Shown here: in pieces, positions 36,010-45,810 of the stretch
Layout: each line of letters opens with the position of its first letter
How positions within the stretch are numbered: the stretch's first letter is position 1
Assembly: GCF_025118155.1 (NCBI RefSeq)
Contig: NW_026251392.1
Location: 1,027,609-1,091,608, forward strand
Source: Cokeromyces recurvatus
Taxonomy: Eukaryota > Mucoromycota > Mucoromycetes > Mucorales > Mucoraceae
Direction of reading: 5' to 3'
DNA length: 64,000 bases
Position numbers and translations under genes: made by a program
Notes under the pieces: generated by a model
The model's database searches: none
Seen by the model: the letters and a program-made list of their open reading frames with translations, nothing else
Told to the model about the DNA's origin: nothing

Positions 36010-37210
36010 TTAATATTTTTTTAAATGGTCCAATTTACCAGAAGTTAATAAACGCTCTGAATAATGATTTATGTGATAATTTTCTTCATCTGCAGGAATA
36101 GTAAAACTGGGAGCACTTGAATGATTATTTAAAGGTATGACCAGAGCATTATGGAATGATGATATGCTATTAATATTTACAAGAGAAGATGATGCATGAG
36201 AAAGAGTAGGGGAATTATGAGTAGAAGTAGTTGGAGTATCATCCATAGCAGGGATAGAAATTGAATGATAATTTGTAAAGAGATGATGTTTAGATAAAAG
36301 AGCTTGTTGAAGTCTTAGTTGTTCTTGAAGTAATTCTAACTGTTTTTGTTGATTTTTATGAATGAGAAGAGCAGCTATGGTATTTGGTGGTAATAAGTGA
36401 TGATTGTTTTGTTGCTGTTGCTGTTGCTGTTGTCTTTTATATTGTTGATATTGTAGTTTTTGTTGAACACGAGATTGTAAGATAGTGAGTCTTTCTTTAA
36501 GGACCTTATTACCCTTTTCGAGCTTCTTGATATAATCAACAGATTTAAATAAGATGGTACTCTTTGAATGGTTGATATTTTTTAAAGTAGGAATAAGTTC
36601 AGTGAGTTCCTTAAATCCACCTCGAATCGTATTTCTTCTCTTTTGTTCAGAAGCAATATGATTTGCTCTCTTTTGATCATTGGTTAAAATTTCTCGGTTC
36701 TTTGATTTCTCTTCTACCTGATCATGATATCTTTTTCTCCCATGACACACATCTGAAGATGAGGGCTCCTCGTGACTCTTCTTACTTTTTGGCTGTTCCT
36801 ATATGTAACACATTATTTTAATGTCTCTGATTTTTACAGTGTGGGAAATTATGAAAATAATCATACCTCTTCTACACCACATAAAAAAGAATCCAAGAAA
36901 TCTGTAGTATTTGGATCTTCAGACAATGTAACCATCATTTTGTCCTTCTTTTTTTCATATAATAGATAGCCTATTATAAAATCAAATCAAAAAAATAAAT
37001 AAATAAATAAATAAATACTACATACATCTGTACTAGTATGAATCTACCTTCATCCAAAAAAGAGTCTGGTTCATCAAATTCAAATGCACTACTAGAAACA
37101 GACTCTGCACGTCCTGTATAATAAAGAGAAGGTAATGGATCCCAAATAGATGAAGTATTGCTTGATGTACTAGTAACACTAGAAGTTTTATGAGCTGGAT
37201 CGTATTCCAT
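36010..37210 (-). CDS. bHLH transcription factor (paralogue 2), 351 aa
   Basis: Three exons, 37210-37048, 36970-36867 and 36798-36010. The bHLH region RANHIASEQKRRNTIRGGFK ... LIPTLKNINHSKSTILFKSV is nearly the same as that of the gene at 18864-19991. The two also share the acidic patch FLDSFLCGVEEEQ and the C-terminal LLIHKNQQKQLELLQEQLRL helix, and they have almost equal lengths (351 and 352 aa). So they are paralogues. This copy has an extra intron, eight consecutive Gln and a Ser/Thr/His-rich tail. A start 39 bp further upstream is possible; the one chosen gives MEYDPAHKTSS. The gene is convergent with the PEBP gene, with 67 bp between the stops. Confidence 0.84.
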
Positions 37211-38628
37211 TCTTTTATGGGTTTTAAAGAAGAGAAGAGAAGAATACAAAAAAATAAAATAAAATAAAAGATAAAAAATAAAAAAAGAGAGTGAGAGAGA
37301 GAGAGAGAAAAAAGAAAGAAAGAGAGAGAGAGAAAGAAAGAGAAACCGTGAGTGTTTAAGTTAATGTTATAATTATAAAATCTTTGATATTTTCAGTATC
37401 ATAAAGGAAAAAGAAAAAAAAACGAAAAAGAAAAAGAGATGATTAGGAAAAGAAAAAAGAGAGAATAGGGCAAAGTACTTGTAAATATATATTTGGGGTA
37501 CAAATAGCAAATTCCTCAAGAGGCCCTTTGAACCCTTCTGGATTGTACTTGGAAACTAATTAACCCGGTTTTCTCCGCCTTTTTTGTTTCTTATTTATTT
37601 TTATTAAAATACAACTCTGTTACTCTTCATTACTACCTCTCCCTCCTTCTCTCTCTTTCTCTTTCTCTTTCTCTCCCATTTCCTCTCCCTCTCTCGCTCT
37701 CTTTTTCTTCTATGTATTTCTATTTCTTCATTTCGTATCTTATCAGGAAGCTTATAAGAAAAAAAAGAAAAAAAAAACTGAGTTAAAAAATAACGTATAT
37801 CCTAAAAGATTTATGCGACATTGTATTTCTTGATGGTAAAAATAGAGACAAAGATGATGTAGTAGATAAATAAAAGTCGCTTGTAGATAAAAAAAAAATA
37901 AAATAAAAAATATAGTATAACTTCTTCTTCCTTATTCTGCTTGTTTACAAGAATGATATGACTAACATTGTCATATTGTGCTGCTTTACTACTACTTTTG
38001 CATATATTCATTTCCTCCGCGGAAGAAACGGTATTTGTATGACGTGACATTATAAAATGATTCATTCTGAATGATAAATCAAAAATTCATTTGTAAGAAT
38101 ACAAATTACCCCACATTTTTAACAATTAAAACTCAATAAAGTCAGAAAATGTCACTATTAAATATCTAAAAGTGAATTAATTATAATCATAAATGATAAC
38201 TAGAAATCATTATTTACTCCTCCATATATAATACAAATCTTTATTTTCATTTTTTTTGAAGCAGATAAATAAACTTATTAACAGTCATTTATTCAACCAA
38301 TGTATTTATTAAGAATGGTTTGTGTAATGAATCATGTTAAAATGCAATTCTGCAGACCTTAATGTTCTCCATGCATTAAATGAGTGGGAATTGAAAAATG
38401 ATTACTTTATTTTATTTTATTTTTTCAAAACGACCAATTAAAATAGCAGAAATTAAAATACATTAAACGTCGTACATACCATCCTTCTTGCTGCCACGTT
38501 TTATTATTATGTATGTAATCATATTATTTTCCTTTCACCTCTTTCAAGTCACAGCACATCATGGCAGATATTCCAACACAAAATAGGCACCAGAATATTT
38601 TACAGGGAAGGAGAAGAAGAAGATTTTC

Positions 38629-38665
<37 letters not shown>

Positions 38666-39596
38666 TCAAGTTTAAAAAGAAAAAAAGCCAAAAAGCCAAT
38701 ATTGAAAACTTCTTCTTGTCTTCGGAGATCATCCAAGCTTTAGAAGAGAATTGTCATTCATAATATCACTTTTAGAAAATATTTTTTTTTCTACAAAAAA
38801 ATGTAAATACGTATGACTACTTGAATACCTCAACAACTAGTGAAATGATTAACAAGAAATTCTCGTACATAATATAATATTCAAGTGACACCTACCAAGT
38901 CGTTCTCCTCAATCTATATACCTCCTTCTAGGTAGTCACCAAAACATACGGATATGTCATATTTTTGCAAATAAATGGAAGAAAATATTTCATCATTGGA
39001 TTATACAATCACTATTTCTCAAGGATGTATTCATTAACTGGGAAAAAAAAAGCAATCAAACTTTCCCACTCGTTCAGACACCTCAAATATTTGGGACTGA
39101 AGAAACAAAAATAAAATTTAATTATAGAAACGAAAAATCTTTATCTAATAATCTCAAAGATAGATACTGAATGCAGTTATTAAAGCACTAAATAAAAAAT
39201 CTACAGCTGGAGGATAGCCAAATATACTATAGAGAAGTCTATTATGTTGAGGAGGCTAGATATCTTATAATAGTATTTTTTTTCTTAGAAAGCAATTGTC
39301 GAGGCAAAATTTCCAACCAAGTCAATAAACCCAAATCTCAATCAGGTAGTATCATGCATTTCCAGCAGTTCTCATTCACAAGCTCCTATCCTTAAATATC
39401 ATATATTATTCTGTGGCAAAAAATTAAAATATGAGAAAACTCGACGAGCTGTATTATCAATGATATCATTTTTTTTTTTTGGGACAAAACAGCATTGGTT
39501 TCTTTCTTTCTCACATACACATACACTCCAATATCATTACATGGTGGACGGAATCTACCTTTGGCCACTTTTTAAGGAAGGAGAGGCAAACGCATC
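37211..39596. other. 2.4-kb gene-poor region
   Basis: The first part is GA/CT-rich (37270-37345 and 37620-37705), probably the bHLH promoter. Then comes AT-rich DNA with a 32-T run (38631-38662). Small frames here (37811-38065, 38524-38743) are low complexity. The right end borders a LINE fragment. Confidence 0.45.
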
Positions 39597-40508
39597 TCAA
39601 AGAGCTTTTGTATGATCGAGGTCAAAGAGATTAGTTCTAAAATTGACAGAATCAGTGACATTGTTCTTTTTGTGAATAGGAACGAGGTGTGCTTGACTCC
39701 AAAGAAAGAGAGTAAATACACAACGAAAGCAAAGAGTAAACAGCTTCGAGAGGAGGCGAGCCATAGAACGACGAAGAAAAAGAAGTATTTCTGTCTGAAA
39801 ATGGTGAGGACCAGGGACTTTCCGCTGAGGCAACAACTTCAGAGTAGATTGAATGGTTTATGAAGAAATATTCGTTATACAACCTTCAGGCGCCCATAAA
39901 AGGCAAAGAAGAACTAATAGATGGTAAAACTGGAGGACGACCGCTGGGGGAGGGGAGAGACCAGACTCAGAGTTTACAAAAGCAAAATGGTCACACATAA
40001 CATTGACACCAGTGGCTGGACCAGCTGGGTGCACAGAGTCAGTAGAATATGAATGACGAGACTTCAATTACTTTACCTTTTTCAAAACAATTGACATGTC
40101 TGAATTGTGTACACAATAGGTCCAATAACCTAATCGAAGCTGCACACGATGGCTTCATGGTGCTTCATAGTTATATTTTTAAACTCTGTAGTCTTGGCAG
40201 GGCCCTTAGGAGCCTTTAGGGCATGAGCAGTGACAATACTCCACATAGATGCGACAGTACCTTTAGTAGCAGGAGTGGCGGTAGTGGTGACAGTGGCGCT
40301 AGTGAGAACCCCCAGCAAGAGTAACAACAGGACTGACAGAGAATTCAGACAGGCGGGCACAGAGTTTAGCGTTTTCATGCTCAAGGGCCTGATTCTTGCT
40401 GTTTAAGGAGGCAATTTGCTCCTCTAAGACGGCAAAACATTCCATGAGCTTACTGTGATCGCTTATCTTTGCTTAAAGTCCAGCAATCTGGTTCAAGTCT
40501 GAAGCCAT
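39597..40508 (-). pseudogene. Rearranged L1-like LINE fragment (coiled-coil start plus reverse-transcriptase piece)
   Basis: Read on the minus strand, it starts at an ATG (40508) with MASDLNQIAGL, a stop, then a coiled-coil segment (CFAVLEEQIASLNSKNQALE). After frame breaks a piece resembling the endonuclease-RT linker appears (GPATGVNVMCDHFAFVNSES). It ends in a reverse-transcriptase block: KVPGPHHFQTEILLFLR and LWSQAHLVPIHKKNNVTDSV, matching the PGPDxFxxE and PIHKK...NFR motifs of L1-type elements. Endonuclease and most RT motifs, including the catalytic YxDD, are absent. It is a deleted, frameshifted relic with visibly higher GC than its surroundings. Confidence 0.72.
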
Positions 40509-41531
40509 GTCAACATTTATGTTCATGTTTATTTTACTAATAGGTAATTACGCAATACCGGCAGTTAATAATGACAATTGGGATGAAATAAGCTTAATGA
40601 GTTGGAGAAAAAAAAATACCAGTTATTAGGGTATTTGAAAGCGTGAATAAAAAAAAAATTAAGATAGTGTCAATAAAAGTATTAATTTTTAAGATGTTAC
40701 TCGTCAAAGGTGAAATTAACGTAAAATACCGAGAAAGGAATGGACAAAAAATTATCGGATCAAAAAAAGAGAATAAAAAATCAGGATGTGAACATATTGT
40801 ATAGCTTTTCAATGATACCGAGTTTGGAGATGGATGAAAAGTAATTGTGGAGAAACTTAGCGTCAAAAAAACGACTTTTTAGTTTTTCTGAACTTGAAAC
40901 CAAATAAAAAATAAGTAGTGGTAAAAAAAAAGTTTATAGGTAAGGCTGCTACTGCTAAGAATTAAAACTAGATAACTATACTTCTCTGTGATGTCATATT
41001 ATACTAATACAATAATGAATATGACGTTTTAGGTGCAACAGTATATTAAAGAGACTAAAACATTTAGTTCAATTAGAACATGGCAATGGCAAAGAAGCAT
41101 ATTCAGTAAACAAACGAAATTTTGAAAAAAAAAAAAAATAGATTATACAAATTATCAACTATAACAATACTACTTTAAAGAATATTGCAGACAGCAAGGA
41201 TAAATACAAACATAGAAAAATCAAATCATTTCATTAGACCAGCATCAAGTACCATAAAAAAAAGCGGTTGAAATAAAAAATACAAATGTACATGCAAAAT
41301 TAGAGTTAAAATTTAAAAAAAAATTCCTTATTTATTTATTTATTTATTTAATATTCTACTTGGGACTGTTGCACATTAAATGACGACTTTGAGGTAGAAA
41401 ATGATGCTACAAACTACTTGTCTATCATTATTTCTTATTAGAGAAAGTCTTTTCTAACCTATTATGCATTTCATATCATTAATTATTGACTTTGTTTTTA
41501 ATATTTTTATATTCTTATTTCTTTCATTAGA

Positions 41532-41598
<67 letters not shown>

Positions 41599-41852
41599 GA
41601 AGGTTATCTACGTTAAGTTTACTTGAATAAATTACTTTATTTCAGTTATTTGCAATATATAATAATTCAAAAATTGAAAACTAAAGCGTAATGTTAAGAA
41701 TAATATGTATGATATTGGATGTAAATTTCTTTTTCTTTATTTTCCTTTATTTATTTATTTATTTATTTATTTATTTTTTGGTAAGTTAATATGGTGTACG
41801 TATACAAGAAAAAAAGGAGAGCCAATAAAACATCTTCTTTACAGCATCATTT
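40509..41852. other. Intergenic region with a 64-A run
   Basis: AT-rich; the run of 64 consecutive A at 41533-41596 is the longest homopolymer in the window. It also has TTTA tetranucleotide repeats near 41330-41350 and 41747-41777. No gene is supported. Confidence 0.5.
41533..41596 (+). repeat. Poly-A tract of 64 bp
   Basis: Uninterrupted A run. It is not obviously attached to a retroposed body: no gene-like sequence lies directly on its 5' side. Confidence 0.9.
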
Positions 41853-43547
41853 TTACTCATTCTTATTACCATTTGGGCAATTCTCGTTATTGTTTTGTTC
41901 TGTCTTTTTTGATTTAACATTGTTTTCTTCTGAATAAGAAGTTTCATTTTCATCTTTTTTAATATTATTTTCCCTAGTCTTGTTAGTGGGCCTCCAGGGA
42001 TTACCACATCGATCTTTGCCAAAGTTTATCTTCAACTCAGTATAATCTGGTTTCGATTTAATGGAATTAAGTGCCGTAAGTGCACTTGTAATACTTGTAA
42101 AATTAACAAAAGCGCAATTTTTTTCTTTAAAAATATTCACCATTTCAATTTCACCATATTCTGCAAAATCTTCACGTAATTTTTCAATTGTAATCTTTTC
42201 ATCAATACCTCCAATATAAATATTACGAGTAGCACCACTTTGAATAGCCATAGCTACTTGATTAGAGATTGTTGATGGTTTTCCCCAACCAACTCGAATT
42301 TTTCTTCCTCTAATATTAAGACCAGCTGTAGAAGTATGATTAAATACATTCAAAGCAATGTTGGGATCGGTAAAGGTAACAAATGCAATATGTCTATCAG
42401 GAAGATAACGAATTTGAAGTATATTGCCACCACGTATAACATTACAAATATCCTCACAAGTTGCTTCAGGATGAATATTACCAAAATATAAGGTACGCTG
42501 AAGATTTGAATTTGGATTAGCAGCTTGTATTCCATAACCATAAGGATCAAATCCAAATCCATTAGCAGCAGCAACTGCAGCATAAGGGTTTTGAAGACTA
42601 AGAGCTGCTGCTCCATATTGATCAGCAAGATCTGCGCAGTGATCTTTACCATAATTAACTTTCTTATTTTTCCAATCAGGGTCACTTGGTAAATGAGCTA
42701 CACATTTGATAGCAGAGCTAATATTTAAGAAATGAACGAAGCCAATATTTTTGTCACGAATAACTCGAACTTGTTCAATAGGACCAAAACAAGATAATTT
42801 TGCACGAATAGTGTCTTCATTATCATTTTCATTTAAACCTCCTAAATAAACATTACGAGTTGCGCCTCCTTGAAGCTGTAATTTAAGTTGTGTAGATAAG
42901 TTGCTTGCTTTACCCCAACCAATCCTAAGCTCCGTATTGTTAACAATAAGTTTCTTTGTAAGATGTTCTTGATAAAATACTTGAGCCGCAGCTGGATCCA
43001 CAAAAGATAAAAAGGCACAATTTTTATCAGACACAATACGAAAAGACTCGATATTACCTGTATGAACTTGTTTAAGGATATCATGTGGATCCATATCATT
43101 AGAAACATTGCCTAAATAAATTGTTCTACTTGTATCAGCTGACATTATAGCATTAGTAGCATTAGGATAACCTGTAGCTGCAACAGGATTAACAAATGGT
43201 TGAGGATAGCCAGCACCACATTGAGATGCAATCATAGTTTGAGGATTATTATACCCCATACTATACATTGACGCAGCAGATTGTCCATAAGCAGCATAAG
43301 GAGAACTGCCATTGCCATTTGTAAATGGATTAGATGCTCCATATTGAGACATTATACCATATTGAGTATATACATCTCTATTATATCCTCCTTTATTAAT
43401 GTCTTATTCACATGCTGTAAATAAAAAAAAATCTTACCCATAATTTGTTTGTGAAAAGCGAGGTTTTTTATTATTACTAGTGCCATCAATCAATGTATTT
43501 TGTGGAATTGTTATTTGTTGTTGAGTATCACTAGCTGAACGTTTCAT
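41853..43547 (-). CDS. nrd1: Nrd1/MrnA-type RNA-binding protein with four RRMs, 544 aa
   Basis: Exons 43547-43438 and 43377-41853. Four RNA-recognition motifs follow each other, each with RNP2/RNP1: RTIYLGNVSND/CAFLSFV, RNVYLGGLNEND/IGFVHFL, RTLYFGNIHPEA/IAFVTFT and RNIYIGGIDEK/CAFVNFT. RRMs 1 and 3 are each followed by a ...RIGWGK / RVGWGK motif, and 2 and 4 by NYGKD / NFGKDRC. This 2+2 layout is that of S. pombe nrd1 (negative regulator of differentiation) and its fungal relatives, which stabilise or repress mRNAs in sexual development and stress. The N-terminus is Tyr/Gly/Asn-rich and the C-terminus is Lys/Glu/Asn-rich. The first exon adds KRSASDTQQQ and a short basic patch (KKPRF). Confidence 0.85.
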
Positions 43548-44189
43548 GTTTTTATTAGTCTAAAAGCCATCATTGTCGCAACAGCAGTCATCTATGAATA
43601 ATAATAATAATAATAAATTAATATATTTTTTATATGAATATTTTTTTTAAAAAAAAAAGTAAATAAAAAAAAAGGAGTTTAAAGGAGAAGAACTAACATG
43701 AATATTTTTTTAAAGTTAAAATAAGATTGATAGTTGATAAAATAAAAATATCATAAAAAAATTGTCGTTAAAACCAACAGTTCATAAGTTGAAGTTGAGA
43801 GGAAGAGAGATAGATAGAGATAACGCCAATATAAAAAGAAAAAAAAAGGGGGCAAATAAAATAAAAATATAATTAACGAAAGAGTTAGAATTTCATAAAA
43901 AAAAAAGTGTGTAAATTCTATACATTCTTGATGCCTTTAAGTAGAAAAAAAAAGAAAAAGAGAAAGGCGTTACATGTTCATAAATAAAATAATTTACTTA
44001 CGCAATTAAAATAAAATAAAAAATAGTTGAATCAGGTTTAACAAAGAAAAAAAAAAAGAAAGAGCAATTAAACCTGTAAAATTAAGTTGAAAAAGTAAAA
44101 AAGAAAAAATTATAAATGATTATAGATGATGGAAAGAAAATAATAAAATAATAATATAATATAATATAACATTGTATAATATACTTACT
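43548..44189 (-). other. Probable 5' leader of nrd1 with a 597-bp intron
   Basis: A good donor (CA then GTAAGT, exon end at 44189) and an acceptor (TTCATAG, exon start at 43591) would remove 43592-44188 from the leader. The remaining leader exon 43591-43548 contains an upstream ATG frame (MTAVATMMAFRLIKT, then stop) that ends overlapping the main ATG. This is inferred from splice signals only. Confidence 0.4.
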
Positions 44190-44636
44190 GTAATTGCTTT
44201 ATAATAACTAGAATACACTTTTTAGAAGAAAAGAATTAATTTGCCAGATGAAGAAGATGTATTTAAAAAATAGAAGGGTAGACGTCACACTTTACTGCGT
44301 TTTAATAGTAGTAATTCGAAATATACTACGATCAATTTTTTTTTTTTTTTGAAAATTTAGCCTAATGTGAGCACATAGTATGGAATGTGTACTATGTTAT
44401 TGCTCGGGCTAGTTCAATATAATAGATTAAGAAATTAAAACCCTTTTTAGAGTGTAAAGGGAAGGGGGGAAAGACAAAAAAGTAAAAAAGAAAAAAATCA
44501 TTGAAAATATTAGTTATAAAAAAATACTGATAACAATAGTGAACATATCAACAACTCTGAATATATTTCAATGAATTGCTTTTAATTATCTTATTGAATT
44601 ATCTGTATTTGGTGAATCATTTACAGTCTTTTTCTT
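44190..44636. other. Region between the nrd1 leader and the DIRS element
   Basis: Likely nrd1 promoter and the left flank of the retroelement. The exact left boundary of the element is not visible because DIRS elements make no target duplication. Confidence 0.4.
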
Positions 44637-44691
44637 ATTGTTGGTCGTTCCTTCAACAATCCTTGTTGACTGCGACTCGGACTCCAATGTG
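44637..44691 (+). repeat. 55-bp inverted repeat, left copy
   Basis: Perfect reverse complement of 48596-48650. It lies 130 bp before the gag ATG. Read on the minus strand, it is in frame with the peptide also encoded at the recombinase end (TLESESQSTRIVEGTTNN). Confidence 0.9.
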
Positions 44692-44699
44692 GTAACAAG

Positions 44700-44806
44700 C
44701 TCCAAGAGCCGCGCTTTATTTTCCTTTTATAGATAAAAAAATAATAATAAAAATAAAAAATATACTAGAATCCCCTTTTTCCCTTTATACCTTCAAAAGC
44801 CGCGCA
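44700..44806 (+). repeat. Short direct repeat in the DIRS leader
   Basis: CTCCAAGAGCCGCGC at 44700-44714 and CTTCAAAAGCCGCGC at 44791-44805 are 15-bp direct repeats with two differences, just before gag. They may belong to the element's terminal repeat system. Confidence 0.55.
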
Positions 44807-44820
44807 TTCGTGGAAAAATT

Positions 44821-45810
44821 ATGAGTGATATCAATTCAACTATTAGCAATGAACGAACATACACCCAAAGCGAAATGGAAGCAATTGTCCGAGATGTCGT
44901 CAAAAAAATGGACATTGAGAAAGAAGAAAGAATCAATGGAGTCGAAATCCCAAGACAGGTCTCCGAGGAATTGGAAAACACTCCCACGCATCAACTTACT
45001 GAAAATTTCAAAAAGTTTAGAAGAGAAACCCAACGATACGCTTTGGGAGAATGGACAACACCCGAGAAGATCAACAAATCAATTGCCCCTTATCTCAAAA
45101 AACACTCAACAGAAACAGCTTTGGTTGTCAACTCCATTTATAAAATCACAGAAAACACCAGATTCCAAGCAAAGGTTGCTATGGAAATCTTTGAACAACT
45201 TCAATACGTCTTGGAAGAAGCAGACCATGACGAAGCAAAAGACATCATCAGCAGATGCAGGGAGCAAAGTCGACGACTGGCAGTCTTTGGGTTGGCCACA
45301 GCAAAAGCTCAAGAAAGAGAAGCAAAAGAATATTCAGACAAAGCACTTAACATCCCATTTAGTATCCGCCACCTGGAAACAACAGAAGAGGATAGTAAAT
45401 CTAAGAACGCCTACAGTGACGAGTTTCTTAACAAATACCACCAAGCCAACTTTGAACGAAAACTCGTCCAACAAGCCAGTAGTAATCGTGGAGGAGGACG
45501 AGGAAATGGATTCTCAAGTAGAGGATATCAACGAGGAAATAGAAGTTTCGGATATGGAAGAGGTAATAGCAGAGCACGAGGTGCTTTTTTTGGACAGGGT
45601 ACCTCACAACGGTGGGGAGCCCCACACAACAACAACTTAGCCCAACAACAATCACCCCACCAATCCAACCACACATCCAACCCCCCAATAAAATCAATGA
45701 CGAATTACAGCATCCCAGCAGACGGCATAACGCCAGGGGGCCGACTACAACATTTTCTCAAAAATTGGCAGTCGATCACAAAACACCCATGGCCATTGTC
45801 AGTGATATGA
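44821..45810 (+). CDS. DIRS Gag-like protein, 329 aa
   Basis: ATG at 44821 opens a 329-codon frame. The N-terminal two thirds are helical and charged (YTQSEMEAIVRDVVKKMDIE). The C-terminal part is an Arg/Gly-rich RGG-type RNA-binding region (RGGGRGNGFSSRGYQRGN). The last residues, GGRLQHFLKNWQSITKHPWP then LSVI, belong to the conserved block found just before reverse transcriptase in DIRS proteins. A UGA at 45808-45810 interrupts that block, and the reading frame then continues as RT without shift. So gag and pol may be one readthrough product or one gene hit by a nonsense mutation. Confidence 0.8.
   Translation: MSDINSTISNERTYTQSEMEAIVRDVVKKMDIEKEERINGVEIPRQVSEELENTPTHQLTENFKKFRRETQRYALGEWTTPEKINKSIAPYLKKHSTETALVVNSIYKITENTRFQAKVAMEIFEQLQYVLEEADHDEAKDIISRCREQSRRLAVFGLATAKAQEREAKEYSDKALNIPFSIRHLETTEEDSKSKNAYSDEFLNKYHQANFERKLVQQASSNRGGGRGNGFSSRGYQRGNRSFGYGRGNSRARGAFFGQGTSQRWGAPHNNNLAQQQSPHQSNHTSNPPIKSMTNYSIPADGITPGGRLQHFLKNWQSITKHPWPLSVI

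Noticed and set aside
37811..38065. 84-codon minus-strand frame with a plausible polar start
   Set aside because: The second half is Phe/Ile/Tyr low complexity, and no splice continuation or family match was found.
38524..38743. Frames on both strands across a T32 tract
   Set aside because: Open only because of the homopolymer.
42350..43108. Minus-strand frames within nrd1 in another phase
   Set aside because: They are hydrophobic shadows of the RRM-coding frame.
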